Below are positions 38,490 to 51,034 of a stretch of 64,000 nt of DNA, piece by piece. Every line of letters begins with the position of its first letter. Position 1 is the stretch's first letter. The position numbers and the translations under genes were made by a program. The DNA comes from Doris montereyensis (taxonomy: Eukaryota > Mollusca > Gastropoda > Nudibranchia > Dorididae), in the NCBI GenBank assembly GCA_037039925.1, contig JAXRKP010000349.1, positions 182,501 through 246,500 on the forward strand, read 5' to 3'. The notes under the pieces were generated by a model. It had not been told where the DNA came from. It ran no database searches and saw only the letters and a list, made by a program, of their open reading frames with translations.

Positions 38490-41400
38490 GGCTGCTTTGT
38501 ACATTGTCCTAGTCATGTTTTGTGAATTGTCCTAGTCATCTTTTGTACATTGTCCTAGTCATGTTTTGTGAATTGTCCTAGTCATGTTTTGTAGATTGTC
38601 GTAGTCATGCTTTGTAGATTGTCCTAGTCATGATTTGTAAATGGTCCTAGTCATGCTTTGTAGATTGTCCTAGTCATGATTTGTAGATTGTCCTCGTCAT
38701 GCTTTGTAGATTGTTCTAGTCATATCCTATTTCTATTCTTTCCACCTGAGCTGATGTGTAGATTGTCCTAGTCATATTTTGTAGATTGTCCTAGTCATTC
38801 TTTGTAGATTGTCCTATTCATGTTATGTAGATTGTCATAGTCATGTTTTGTAGATTATCGTAGTCATGCTTTGTACATTGTCCTAGTCATGCTGTGTAAA
38901 TTGTCCTAGTCAAGTTTTGTAGATTGTCCTAGTCATGTTTTGTAGACTGTCCTAGTCATGTTTTGTAGATTGTCCTAGTCATGTTTTGTAGATTGTCCTA
39001 GTCATGTTTTGTAGATTGTCCTAGTCATGTTTTGTAGATTGTCCTAGTCATGATTTGTAGATTGTCCTAGTCATGTTTTGTAGATTGTGCTCGTAATGAT
39101 TTGTAGATTGTCCTAGTCATGATTTGTAAATTGTCCTAGTCATGATTTGTAGATTGTCCTAGTCATGCTTTGTAGATTATCCTAGTCATGCTTTGTACAT
39201 TGTCCTAGTCATGCTGTGTAGATTGTGCTAGTCATGTTTTGTAGATTGTCCTAGTCATGTTTTGTAGATTGTCCTAGTCATGTTTTGCAGATTGTCCTAG
39301 TCATGATTTGTAGATTGTCCTAGTTATGTTTTGTAGATTGTGCTAGTAATGATTTGTAGATTGTCCTAGTCATGATTTATAAATTGTCCTAGTCATGATT
39401 TGTAGATTGTCCTAGTCATGTTTTTGTAGATTGTCCTAGTCATACTTTGTAGATTGTCCTAGTCATGTCCTATTACCATGCTTTCCACTTGAGCTGCTGT
39501 GTAGATTGTCCTAGTCATATTTTGTAGATTGTCCTATTCATGCTTTGTAGATTGTCCTAATCATGTTTTGTAGCTTGTCCTAGTCATGTTTTGTAGATTG
39601 TCCTAGCCATGCTGTGTAGATTGTCCTAGTCATGTTTTGTAGATTGTCCTAGTCATGTTTTGTAGATTGTCCTAGTCATGTTTTGTAGACTGTCCTAGCC
39701 ATGTTTTGTAGATTGTCCTAGTCATGTTTTGTAGATTGTCCTAATCATGTTTTGTAGATTGTCCTAGTAAAGCTTGGTAGATTGTCCTAGTCCTGCTTTG
39801 TAGATTGTCCTAGTCCTGCTTTGTAGATGATCCTAGTTCTAGCGTGTAGATTGTCCTAGTCATGCTTTGTAGATTGTCCTGGTCATGCTTTGTAGATTGC
39901 CTAATCATGTCCTATTTCTATTCTTTCCACCTGACATGCTGTGTAGATTGTCGTAGTCATGCTATGTGGATTGTCAGTCATGCTTTGTGGATTGTCCTAG
40001 TCATGCTTTATAGATTGTCATAGTCATGATTTGTAGATTGTCGTAGTCATGCTTTATAGATTGTCCTAGTCATGCTGTGTAGCTTGTCTTTGTCATGTTT
40101 TGTAGATTGTCTTACTCATGGTTTGTAGATTGTCCTAGTCATTATTTGTAGATAGTCCTAGTCATGATTTGTAGATTGTCATAGTCATGATTTGTAAATT
40201 TTCGTAGTCATGCTTTGTAGATTGTCGTAGTCATGCTTTGTAGATTGTCCTAGTCATGCTTTGTAGATTGTCCTAGTTATGCTTTGTAGATTGTCCTAGT
40301 GATGCTTTGTAGATTGTCCTAATCATGTTTTGTAAATTGTCCTAGTCAAGCTTTGTAGATTGTCCTAGTCATATTTTGTAGATTGTCCTATTCATGCTTT
40401 GTAGATTGTTCTAGTCATGTTTTGAGCTTGTCCTAGTCATGTTTTGTAGATTGTCCTAGTCATGTTTTGTAGATTTTCCTTGTCAAGCTTTGTAGATTGT
40501 CCTAGTCATATTTTGTAGATTGTCCTAGTCATGTTTTGTAGACTGTCCTAGCCATGTTTTGTAGATTGTCCTAGTCATGTTTTGTAGATTCTCCTAGTCA
40601 AGCTTGGTAGATTGTTATAGTCGTGCTTTGTAGATTGTCCTAGTCCTGCTGTGTAGATTGTCAGTCATGCTTTATTGATTGTCCTAGTCATGCCTTTGTA
40701 GATTATTTTAATTCTAGCGTGTAGATTGTCCTAGTCATGCTTTGTAGATTGTCCTGGTCATGCTTTGTAGATTGTCCTAATCATGTCCTATTTCTATTCT
40801 TTCCACCTGAGATGCTGTGTAGATTGTCCTAGTCATGCTGTGTGGATTGTCAGTCATGCTTTGTGGATTGTCCTAGTCATGCTTTATAGATTGTCCTAGT
40901 CATGATTTGTAGATTGTCCTAGTCCTGTTTTGTAGATTGTCCTAGTCATGCTTTTTAGATTGTCTCGGTTGTGCTTTGTAGATTGTCCTAGTCATGCTTT
41001 GTAGATTGTCCTAGTCATGCTTTGCAGATTGTCCTAGTCATGCTTCGTAGATTGTCCCAGTCATGCTGTGTAGCTTGTCTTAGTCATGTTTTGTAGATTG
41101 TCTTACTCATGGTTTGTAGATTGTTTTAGTCATTATTTGTAGATTGTCCTAGTCATGATTTGTAGATTGTCATAGTCATGCTTTGTAGATTGTCGTAGTC
41201 ATGATTTGTAGATTGTCCTAGTCATGCTTTGTAGATTGTCCTAGTCATGCTTTGTAGATTGTCTTAGTCATGCTTTGTAGATTGTCCTAGTGATGCTTTG
41301 TAGATTGTCCTAATCATGTTTTGTAAATTGTCCTAGTCAAGCTTTCTAGATTGTCCTAGTCATGCTTTGTAGACTGTCCTAGTCATGTTTTGTAGATTGT

Positions 41401-44400
41401 CCTAGTCATATTTTGTAGATTGTCCTAGTCATGCTTTGTAGATTGTCCTAGTTATGTTTTATAGATTGTCCTCATCATGTTTTGCAAATTGTCCTAGTCA
41501 TGCTTTGTAGATTGTCCTAGTCATGCTTTGTAGGTTGTCTTAGTCCTGCCGTGTAGATTGTCCTAGTCAAGCTTTTTAGATTGCCCTAGTCATGCTTTGT
41601 AGATTGTCCTACTCATGTCCTATTTCTATTCTTTCCACCTGAGATGCTGTGTAGATTGTCCTAGTCATGCTGTGTAGATTGCCCTAGTCATGCTTTGTAG
41701 ATTCTTCTGGTCCAGCTTTGTAGATTGTCCTAGTCATGCTTTGTAGATTGTCCTAGTCATGTTTTGTAGATTTCTCTGGCATGCTTTGTAGATTGTCCTA
41801 GTCAGGTTGTGTAGATTGTCCTAGTCATGCTTTATAGATTGTCCTAGTCTTGCTTTGTAGATTGTCCTAGTCACGCTTTGTAGATTGAGTTAGTCATGCT
41901 TTGTAGATTGTCCTAGTCATGCTTTGTAGATTGTCCTAATCATGTTTTGTAGATTGTCCTAGTCAAGCTTTGTAGATGGTCCTAGTCATGCTTTGTAGAC
42001 TGTCCTAGTCATGCTTTGTAGATTGTCCTAGTCATGTTTTGTAGATTATCCTAGTCATGCTTTGTAGATTGTCATAGTCATGCTGTGTAGATTGTCCTAG
42101 TCATGCTTTCTAGATTGTCCTAGTCATGGATTGTAGATTGTCTTAGTCCAGCCGTGTAGATTGTGCTAGTCATGCTTTGTAGATTGTCCTAGTCATGCTG
42201 TGTAGATTGTCCTAGTCATTCTTGGTAGATTGTCCTAGTCATGCTTTATAGATTGTCCTAGTCATGCTGTGTAGATTGTCCTAGTCATGTTTTGTAGATT
42301 TTCCTAATCATGTTTTGTACATTGCCCTGGTCATGTCTTGTAGATTGTCCTAGTCATGTTTTGTACATTGCCCTAATCATGCCATGTGGATTGTCCTAAT
42401 CATGTTTTGTAGATTGCCGTAGTCATATTTTGTAGATTGTCCTAATCATGCTTTATAGATTGTCATAGTCATGCTTTGTAGATTGTCCTAGTCATGTCCT
42501 ATTTCTATTCTTTCCACCTGATCTGCTGTGTAGATTGTCCTAGTCATGCTTTGTAGATTGTCCTAGTCATGCTTTGTAGATTGGCCAAGTCATGCTTTGT
42601 AGATTGTCCTAGTCATGTCCTATTTCTCTTCTTTCCGCCTGAGCTGATGTGTAGATTGTCCTAGTCATGCTTTGTAGATTGTCCTAGTCATGCTTTGCAG
42701 ATTGTCCTAGTCATGCTTTGCAGATTGTCCTAGTCATGCTTTGCAGATTGTCCTAGTCATGCCCTACTTTTGTTTCCACCTGATTGTCATAGATTGTGAT
42801 GCTTTGTAGATTGTCCTAGTCCCAGTCATGCTTTGTAGATTGTCCCAGTCCTAGATTGTCCTAGTCATGTCCTATTTCTATTCTTTCGACCTGAGCTGCT
42901 GTGTAGATTGTCTTAGTCATGCTTTGTAGATTGTCCTAGTCATGTCCTATTTCTATTCTTTAAACATGACCTGCTGTGTAGATTGTCCTAGTCATGCTTT
43001 GTAAATTATCCTACTCGTGCTTTGTAAATTGTCCTAGTCATGCCCTATTTCTATTCTTTCCACCTGGGCTGCTTTGTAGATTGTCCTAGTTACGCTTTGT
43101 AGATTTCCTAGTCATGCTTTGTAGATTGTCCTAGTCATGTTTTGTAGATTGTCTTAGTCATGCTTTGTGGATTATCGTAGTCATGATTTGTAGATTGTCC
43201 TAGCCATGATTTGTAGATTGTCCTAGTCATGTTTTGTAGATTGTCCTAATCATGTTTTGTAGGTTGTCCTAGTCATGTTTTGTAGATTGTCATAATCATA
43301 CTTTGTATATTGTCCTAGTCATGATTTGTAGATTGTCCTAGTCATGATTTGTAGATGGTTCTAGTCATGCTGTGTAGATTGTCCTAGTCATGCTGTGTAG
43401 ATTGTCCTAGTCATGCTGTGTAGATTGTCCTAGTCATGCTTTGTAGATTGTCCTAGTCATGCTGTGTAGAATGTCCTAGTTATGTTTTGTAGATTGTCCT
43501 AGTAACGTTTTGTAGATTGTCCTAGTTATGTTTTGTAGATTGTCCTAATCATGTTTTATAGATTGTCCTAGTCATGTTTTATAGATTGTCCTAATCATGT
43601 TTGTCCTAATCATGTTTTATAGATTGTCCTAGTCTTGTTTTGTAGGTTGTCCTAGTCACGTTTTGTAGATTATCCTGTTCATGCTTTGTATATTGTCCTA
43701 GTCATGTTTTATAGATTGTCCTAGTCAAGATTTGTAGATTGACCTAGTCATGCTGTGTAGATGGTCCTAGTCATGCTGTGTAGATTGTCGTAGTCATGCT
43801 GTGTAGATTGTCCTAGTCATGTTCCGTAAATTGCCATAGTCATGCTTTGCAGATTGTCCTAGTCATGCTTTGCAGATTGTCCTAGTCATGCTTTGTAGAA
43901 TGTTCTAGTCATGTTCTGTAGATTGTCCTAGTCAGGATTTGTAGATTGTCCTAGTCATGCTTTATAGATTGTCCTATTCATGCTTTGTAGATTGCCCTAG
44001 TCGTGATGTGTAGATTGTCCTATGCATGCTGTGTAGATTGTCCTAGTCATGCTGTGTAGATTGTTCTAGTCATGCTGTGTAGATTTTCCTAGTCATGTTT
44101 TGTAGATTGTACTAGTCATGCTTTTGTAGATTGTTCTAGTCATGCTTTGTAGATTGTCTTAGTCATGCCTTGTAGATTGTCCTAGTCATGCTGTGTAGAT
44201 TGTCCTAATCATGCTTTGTAGATTGTCCTAGTCATGGTTTGTAGATTGTCTTAGTCATGCTGTGTAGATTGTCTTAGTCATGCTTTGTAGATTGTCCTAG
44301 TCATGCTGTGTAGAATGCCCTAGTCATATTTTGTAGATTGTCCTAGCAATGTTTTGTAGATTGTCCTAGTCATGCTTTGTAAAATGTCCTAGTCATGCTT

Positions 44401-45650
44401 TGTAGATTGTCCTAGTTATGCTTTGTAAATTGTCCTAGTCATGCTTTGTAGATTGTCCTAATCACGTCCTATTTCTCTTTTTCCACCTGATATGCTGTGT
44501 AGATTGTCCTAGTCATGGTGTGTAGATTGTCCTAGTCATGCTTTGTAGATTGTCCTAGTCATGCTTTATAGATTGTCCTAATCATGATGTGTAGTTTGTC
44601 CTAGTCATGTTTTGTAGATTGTCCTAATCATGTTTTGTTCATTGCCGTAGTCATGTTTTGTAGATTGTCCTAGTCATGTTTTGTAGATTGTCGTAGTCAT
44701 GCTTTGTAGATTGTCCTAGTCATGTTTTGTAGATTGTTATAGTCATATTTTGTAGATTGTCGTAGTCATGCTTTATATATTGCCCTAGTCATGTTTTGTA
44801 GATTGTCCTAGTCATGCTTTGCAGATTGTCGTAGTCATGTTTTGTAGATTGTCCTAGTCATGTTTTGTAGATTGTCCTATTCATGCGTTGTGGATTGTCC
44901 TAGTCATGCTGTGTAGGTTGTCTTAGTGATGATTTGTAGATTGTCCTAGTCATACCGTGTATATTGTCCTAATTATGCTGTGTAAATTGTCCTAGGCATG
45001 TTTTGTAGATTGTCCTAGTCATGCTGTGTGGATTGTCCTAGTCATGCTTTTTAGATTGTCCTAGTCGCGGTTTGTAGATTGTCCTAGTTATGCTTTGTAG
45101 ATTGTCCTAGTCATGATTTGTAGATTGTCATAGTCATGATTTGTAAATTGTCGTAGTCATGCTTTGTAGATGGTCGTAGTCATGCTGTGTAGATTGTCTT
45201 AGTCATGTTTTGTAGATTGTCCTAGTCATGTTTTGTAGATTGTCCTAATCATGCTTTGTAGATTGTCATAGTTATGTTTCATAGATTATCCTAGTCATGT
45301 TTTGTAGATTGTCTTAGTCATGTTTTGTAGATTGTACTAGTCATGCTGTGTAGATTGTCCTAGTCATGTTTTTTAGATTGTCTTAGTCATGTTTTGTAGA
45401 TTGTCCTAGTCATGTTTTGTAGATTGTCCTAGTCATGTTTTGTAGATTGTCCTAGTCATGTTTTGTAGATTGTCCTAGCCATTGTTTGTAGATGGTCGTA
45501 GTCATGCTGTGTAGATTGTCGTAGTCATGTTTTGTAGATTGTCCTAGTCATGTTTTGTAGATTGTCCTAGTTATGTTTTGTAGATTGTCCTAGTCATCTT
45601 TTATAGATTGTCGTAGTTGTGTTTTGTAGATTGTCCTAGTGATGTGCTTT
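38490..45650. repeat. 23-bp satellite array (7.2 kb) with higher-order structure, intron E-F
   Basis: About 300 units of TAGATTGTCCTAGTCATGCT plus TTG, varying mainly at TGTTTTG/TGCTTTG/TGATTTG. About a dozen times it is interrupted by a distinct spacer containing TCCTATTTCTATTCTTTCCA and CCTGAGCTGCTG (38.73, 39.47, 39.91, 40.79, 41.62, 42.50, 42.62, 42.87, 42.95, 43.04 and 44.47 kb). The spacers at 39.91, 40.79, 41.62 and 42.50 kb are 830-880 bases apart. Confidence 0.97.
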
Positions 45651-45707
45651 TTCTATTCTATGATAATGAGGATGATGATGATGATGGTTTCTTCCATTGC
45701 TTTTCAG

Positions 45708-45793
45708 GAGTAAAACTCCAAAGCTGAAGTCCGATCTTGGAGACGATGTTGGTCTGGATAATCTAACTCAACCTTTGCAGCCACCTTATTCAG
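45708..45793 (+). CDS. exon F, uncharacterised protein
   Basis: Acceptor CATTGCTTTTCAG and donor TTCAG|GTAAGT enclose 86 bases in phase with exon E (AG+G gives Arg). The translation is SKTPKLKSDLGDDVGLDNLT then QPLQPPYS. It ends in phase 1. It sits only about 60 bases after the end of the 7-kb satellite, so the array has stopped just short of the branch-site region. Confidence 0.87.
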
Positions 45794-46574
45794 GTAAGTG
45801 TATTTGGATTGAATTTCTGTAACTCTTCAAGTTGTTTTAGCTTGAGTCAGAGAAATCACTTCACATGACTATTTAGTGTTGTGTTCATGCGCTTATGGTT
45901 AATGGATGAAATGTGTGAGTTTTCTTGTTTAAGTCTTATTATTATATATTTTCTTTATTATTTTGATCACCCTGTGGCCTGTTTGGGTGACGTTGGAGAA
46001 ATGAGAGAAATTGTAGTGAAGAATGTTATGAAGAGCTATTGTTTTTTTTCCTTGCCACGATTGGCAAAGCTACATTGATATGAAATTCCTGTAGTGGAAA
46101 ATGGTAGTTTCTCATTTATAATAAAAACAGCTTTATAATGTTACATAATATTAGGAGTGCTAGCTTTTGAAGACTATCTGCTCTCCTGAAAGAACAGAAT
46201 TATCTACCTTTCATGGTCTTAAAACATATAATGTGCTTGAGTACACAGTAAAGTGATGCAACCCATCATGGAATGACTGAAAGGATCTGTGTAGGAACTC
46301 AGAAAAGAAATCATTACAATATGCATTTGATGAGATTTGTTACTGTCATCATCACTCATTGCGTTGCTTACCTTTTTATGATCACTTGAATTCGTCTTTG
46401 AACCATTTGCAAAATCTTCTTTTTTTTGTTTCTGTTATATTTGCTTAGAGACTGTAGTTTTTTTTGTACGCTTTTAGCATTCATGTCACATAGCCTGGTG
46501 GTCAAGTTCCAACCACACAGCTATGTAACAATATCGAGGAAAGCAGATGACGTGTTGTAATGTTCGAGTGTCAA
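45794..46574. other. unique intronic sequence
   Basis: About 780 bases with no repeat or supportable gene; the open frame from 45881 lacks splice context. Confidence 0.4.
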
Positions 46575-46725
46575 CAGTGATTTTACAAAACATAATATAG
46601 GGTTTAATGGTCTCACTGTACCACTGTCTTTTACAAAACATAATATAGGGTTTAATGGTCTCATTGTATCACTGTCTTTTACAAAACATATAGGGTTTAA
46701 TGGTCTCACTGTATCACTGTCTCAG
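46575..46725. repeat. ~47-bp minisatellite (3 copies)
   Basis: Three units with TTTACAAAACATAATATAGG and GTTTAATGGTCTCACTGTA. The third lacks 7 bases. Confidence 0.9.
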
Positions 46726-46817
46726 ACTTAACACTATCTTACCGTCTCCCCGTCTCACAACCAAATGCACATAGCAAGAAAGGGGGGGAACCAGTGAATA
46801 AACAGTTTGTATATTAT

Positions 46818-47118
46818 TATAGAGTGTCATCGGTGGCCGAGCGGTTAGGCTGCGGACTGGGGATCATGAGGTCCCGAGTTCGAATCCTATCAAAGCTAGG
46901 TCCGACGTTGTGTTCCTTGGGAAAGACACTTAACACGCATTTCCTCACTCTACCCAGGTGGAAATGGGTACAAGCACTAGCTTGGGAGTACAGACCTGTG
47001 TCAGATTAGTGTCCTCGCCAAGAGGTGATTCTGTCACCTGTTCCGCTTCACATTATAGAAACCGGGATAAGCTCCGTATCTATGAGCCCTAAGGGCCTTA
47101 AAGGAACTTTTTTTTCTC
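46818..47118 (+). mobile_element. SINE-2 copy, full length
   Basis: The tRNA-like head GGTGGCCGAGCGGTTAGGCT with B-box GAGTTCGAATCC resembles a class II (Leu/Ser-type) tRNA. The body CTTGGGAAAGACACTTAACA, AGGTGGAAATGGGTACAAGC and the 3' end TATGAGCCCTAAGGGCCTTA follow, with a T run at the end. Best copy of SINE-2. Confidence 0.85.
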
Positions 47119-47375
47119 ATTATAGTAGATGAGAAGAAAAGCAAAAGGTATCCAAGCTGATCGGTTCAATAAGAAGAAAAAAAACAATATTCGTCGCTAA
47201 CAACATTTCCTAGAGAATGAAAGTGGAGGTGTCATGAGTCCAAGCTGATTGGCTCAAAAAGAACAAAACCACATAAAATAGTAAAAGAGGTGAGTGTAGG
47301 AGGAGAGTCAGTAAGGTGGACAAATACACCCTAACCCACACTCAGTGAGTACAAAACTGAAAACTACTCATATCT

Positions 47376-47575
47376 CAGACAGACAGTGAGGAAGGGACAT
47401 GTGAAGTTAGCCCTGTTGGCTTTCATGGTGTGGCGATGGGTGGCAATGCAGAGGTCGCAGGTTCGATCCTCGTGCTAGCCTTTCAGGTTTTTTCTGTCTA
47501 TTCCTTGTATTTGTCTCGTCTTTGTTCCATGGGGATTTAATATTATTCAATGTTATTTCCTTCATATCTTAAACT
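47376..47575 (+). mobile_element. TIR element with tRNA-like core (copy 3, rearranged)
   Basis: The outer left TIR (AGACAGACAGTGAGGAAGGG) is joined directly to the tRNA-like core (GGTCGCAGGTTCGATCCTCG). It is followed by the right inner arm TCTATTCCTTGTATTTGTCT, CGTCTTTGTTCCATGGGG and AATATTATTCAATG. The left inner arm and right outer arm are missing. Confidence 0.7.
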
Positions 47576-47634
47576 GAACAGTGTCACATTCATGTTTTCA
47601 AATATCACTGCCGTCATTTATTTTGTTCTTACAG

Positions 47635-47715
47635 GTCACATGACAGGAAAGAAGGCGTCTACAAGCCAATTAGAGGAAGGGGTGTGGTGGAGGGTAAACA
47701 AAGCTACGCAGCAAG
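47635..47715 (+). CDS. exon G, uncharacterised protein (phase 1-1)
   Basis: Acceptor TTGTTCTTACAG and donor CAAG|GTAGGA. The 81 bases read GHMTGKKASTSQLEEGVWWR then VNKATQQ in phase with exon F. It contains a WW pair within a basic context, not a WW domain. Symmetric phase 1-1, so it could be a cassette exon. Its first codons (G-H-T-type) resemble the start of exon H. Confidence 0.85.
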
Positions 47716-47825
47716 GTAGGAAGAAATGGAAAACCCAGAGTGTCGTAGTTGAACTGAGAAGAACAGGGAAAATAACTCATAAGAAGAGATATTCAATACA
47801 ACCTTCATAAAGTGAACAATAACAA

Positions 47826-48098
47826 GTGTAGGTGGCCCAGTGGTTAGGATGCTGAACTTGGGATCATGAGGTCCAGGGTTCAAATACTAGCAATGCTAGG
47901 TCCGACGTTCTATTCCCTGAAAAGGTACTTAACATTTTCTTTTCTCTACCCAATTGCAAATGGGTAACAACAACAGCTTGGGAGTGAAAGTCTGTGACAG
48001 CTAGCATCCTGTCCAGGAGATGATTACTATCACGCTATAGAAACCGAGATAAACTCAGGCTCTGTGGGCCGTATTGGCCTTGAATAAATATTAGTTTT
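47826..48098 (+). mobile_element. SINE-2 copy
   Basis: Head GTGGCCCAGTGGTTAGGATG, GGTCCGACGTTCTATTCC, AATTGCAAATGGGTAACAAC and 3' end GGCTCTGTGGGCCGTATTGG, in the same orientation as the 46.8-kb copy. Confidence 0.8.
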
Positions 48099-48334
48099 TA
48101 ACTTTTCTATTGCTGTGGTGTCATTGCAGCATCCGAGCTTGGTGTGATATGACTCCCCATTATTCTTTTCTTTCTGCCAATCTGATACATTCTTTCACAT
48201 GTTGTCCTGTCTCCTGTCCAGTTATTTATAATGTCATCTGTCCATCGTCTTCTATGTCTTCATTTCCATCATGCACCATCCACTTATGCCTTTAAGATTT
48301 CTTTCTTTAGTTTGTTGCATCTTTTGATTTGTCC

Positions 48335-48492
48335 AAGCGGGCAGTTGGCAGTTGCTACTGGTAGGTCCTACTTCCTACCTTTTGCTCTTTCCCTTTTTTT
48401 TATCTTGCTGTTTCCTCTTAATTCGCTCTGAGATTACCATGATGGTGGATGGGGTGAATTTCAATTAAACAAACAAACAAACAAACAAACAA
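48335..48492 (+). mobile_element. R3 retroposon copy with (AAAC)n tail
   Basis: GGTAGGTCCTACTTCCTACC, ATCTTGCTGTTTCCTCTTAA, TTCGCTCTGAGATTACC and GGTGAATTTCAATTAAAC run into seven AAAC repeats. The simple tail identifies the 3' end of this family and its retroposon nature. Confidence 0.8.
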
Positions 48493-48649
48493 ACAGACAA
48501 AGATGTGTTCAAAATAGCTTATCTTCGGGGTATTATTTTGTTTCTGTGACTGTTTTGTTGCTGCCTACTGACATATTATTTTAATTTGACATATGTCCTC
48601 ATAGACAAAGCCTATCACCAAACAAGGCTTGTTTGATTAGTAACGTTAA

Positions 48650-48936
48650 CTTTCATAGTTCCTTCAAGGCCCTTACGGCCAATAGAGCCGGAAATTATCT
48701 CAGTTTCTATACCTTGAAGGAACAGGCGATCATAATCACCTCCTGAATAGGACGCTAGTCTGTAACAGGTTTTACCCAAAGCTGCTCATTTGCACCTGGG
48801 TTGAGTGGGGAAATGCATGTCAATTGTCTTTCCCAAGGAATACAACATCGAACCTAGCATTGCTACAAATTTGCACCCAAGCGCTTATGATCCCAAGTCT
48901 GGCAACTTAGCCATTAGGCTACCCGGCGCCTCTTAA
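48650..48936 (-). mobile_element. SINE-2 copy, reverse orientation
   Basis: Begins TTCCTTCAAGGCCCTTACGG, then TAGAGCCGGAAATTATCTCA and TTTGCACCTGGGTTGAGTGG, and ends in the reverse tRNA-like head TTAGCCATTAGGCTACCCGG. Confidence 0.82.
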
Positions 48937-49157
48937 CATACATAGTGTTACAATTGATGTAGCCTCTTTTCATTTTCCTTCTCTTTTTCTTTTTTTCTTA
49001 GCTTGACGTTAAAATTGTTTATTATGGACAACAAAATTCAAAAATAGCGAACAGATCTGTTTATATATTGTCATGATATTTACTCCTTTTCATTAGCACC
49101 ATTCATATCACCGCAGTTTGGATATAATTTTCATAAAAGAGAGTGACACAATTTGTT

Positions 49158-49315
49158 TCATTGAAATTTACTTCATCCACCATATGCGGTTATCTCCGGG
49201 TGAATTAAGAGGAAACAGCAAGATGAAGAACAGGTGAAAGAGGGAAAGAAAAGAAGTAGGACCTTCCTCCAGCACCACCTGCCAAATGCCAGCAGGTGTG
49301 TCCCAAACTACTAGA
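49158..49315 (-). mobile_element. R3 retroposon copy, reverse orientation
   Basis: Starts with TTTCATTGAAATTTACTTCA and CATATGCGGTTATCTCC, then GAATTAAGAGGAAACAGCAA and AAGAAGTAGGACCTTCC. This is the exact reverse order of the other R3 copies. Confidence 0.8.
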
Positions 49316-49456
49316 GTGAACAATAATGCTTGTATGAAATATGTCATCAACACAACCATGTTATTTTCAATCTTTGACAAGAGCAACTTACTGACTAACA
49401 AAGTCCCCATTGTTTCTAGGGACTACAGGTACTGTTTGTCTGTTTTTCCTTCACAG

Positions 49457-49531
49457 GTCACACGCCTGATTTAGAGTCTAGGGTTGAATCAGCTGAGCCG
49501 GACACTGGAGGGGTTCAAGTAAATCTGGCAG
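49457..49531 (+). CDS. exon H, uncharacterised protein (phase 1-1)
   Basis: Acceptor TTTTCCTTCACAG with a strong pyrimidine tract and donor GGCAG|GTAAGA. The 75 bases read GHTPDLESRVESAEPDTGGV then QVNLA in phase with G. Acidic, disordered type. Symmetric phase 1-1, so skippable without a frameshift. Confidence 0.86.
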
Positions 49532-49776
49532 GTAAGATTTGAAAGAAGAAAAAAAAGTAGAAAAGTTGACTTTTGGAAAATAGAAAGTATCTTTCTTTAA
49601 CTGAAATACATCACTAAATATATTGTTTGTTTTGTTCCTTGAGGGGCCTATGTAACACTGGCAGGTAAAACCGAACATAAAAAGAAGGAAAGATGACTTT
49701 TGGCAACAAGCTTTATCTGGATATTGTCCCGAAAGTTGAAAAGTTTTTGTGAGGTTTTTGGGCAAACTCCCCCCCC

Positions 49777-49965
49777 CCCCCCCATCCCTACAGAATCCCC
49801 GATCCAGTTAGGTGGATTGACACCTTGTTCTATCAGAGACAGATAATAAAGAGATAAAAGGGAGGTCCCAAATGCAGATCACAACGCTCTGTGCGTAAAA
49901 ATCCTACCGAAAACCCCTCAGATCATCTAAGTTGAGCTATGAGTAAATTGAAATCAAATCAAGTC
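49777..49965 (+). mobile_element. SINE-1 copy (5'-truncated)
   Basis: Contains GGATTGACACCTTGTTCTAT, CAGAGACAGATAATAAAGAG, GCAGATCACAACGCTCTGTG and a GAAATCAAATC tail. The tRNA-like head is missing; a C run of about 15 precedes it. Confidence 0.75.
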
Positions 49966-50450
49966 TTGATTTCAATTTTTCTAAAATTAGTTGACCATTG
50001 TCTGAAATCTAATAAGTAACTTTCTCTGTCTAAAATTTCTTGTCACTGCACTCTTTTCAATCCTTTGAATTTCCATTGTAACTATGAGTTACTCTAAACT
50101 TCCCAAAGACAGTGCACACGAAATGATTTCAGTTGAACGCTTATAAATAGAGATATAAATAAGTAGATAAATGGAGGAATAGAAACATATATACATAGGT
50201 AGAAAGACACATGAACAGATGAATAGATATAAAGAAATATAGACAGAAATAAGAGAGACAGATAGAGATAGATATGGATACAGATGTAAAATTCAATAAA
50301 GAATGTCGTATGTGTTCAATCTGAGCAAAAGAAAAATAAAACAACAAAAAGCAAACAAAAAATAAACAAAAACCCCAAGACAATAAAGGCTATGAGTTAC
50401 TCACAAATTCATCATGTTCTTATATTCTTAACTTTTATGTCAAATGTCAG
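49966..50450. other. unique AT-rich intronic sequence
   Basis: Contains a GATA/ATAGA-rich stretch at 50140-50285 (imperfect AGATAGA words). No gene. Confidence 0.4.
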
Positions 50451-50533
50451 GTACCAGAGGACCATCTCCCAGTAGCACCATCACAACACCTGTACCACGA
50501 TCTGACACACCTGCAGCCCTGGCCAGTCAACAG
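50451..50533 (+). CDS. exon I, Ser/Thr/Pro-rich part of the uncharacterised protein
   Basis: Acceptor AAATGTCAG and donor CAACAG|GTAACA. The 83 bases read GTRGPSPSSTITTPVPRSDT then PAALASQQ, continuing exon H (phase 1) and ending in phase 0. Typical disordered linker; no domain. Confidence 0.85.
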
Positions 50534-50574
50534 GTAACACTGGAAACTTAAAGAGATAAATGATAGTAATAAGT

Positions 50575-51000
50575 AGTACTAGTAGTAGATCATTTTTATA
50601 GCGCCTTTCGTCGAAACCTCAAGGCGCTTTACAATAAATGTTGAAATATTCTTAAAAACATACAGTTAAATTTCAATGTCGCATTCCAAACACACTCACA
50701 CTAATACATCATTACAAAAATTGTGCATCGTATACATTTCAATTGAATCATTTACAGAAGGTATTTCCTAAAAAGACGTGTTTTAAGTAATTTTTTTAAG
50801 ATTTCAAGACTGGTTGCAAGCCTCACAGACGGAGGTAAAGCATTCCATATTTGTGGTATAAAGATAAAGATGGGTTTATAATACGTATCGCCGAACACGT
50901 ACAGGCTCACCAACTGTACTTATGCCAACTCTGGCTTCCCAGATAAAACTATCCGACTGTTCTTGTAGACCCATCCTAATTAAATGTAGTAACACGGAAA
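50575..51000. mobile_element. interspersed element with GCGCTTT foldback start
   Basis: It begins TTTATAGCGCCTTTCGTCGA and AACCTCAAGGCGCTTTACAA, a 'gcgcctt...aaggcgc' motif I know from repeats of several marine animals. A degenerate coding-like stretch follows. The boundaries and class are uncertain. Confidence 0.45.
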
Positions 51001-51034
51001 AGTAAAACAAAAATGTTTTTGTCACTATCCATGA

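Noticed and set aside
46818..46895. Functional tRNA gene (GGCCGAGCGGTTAGGCT start)
   Set aside because: It is the head of a SINE-2 copy: the conserved non-tRNA body follows directly and the same head occurs in other copies.
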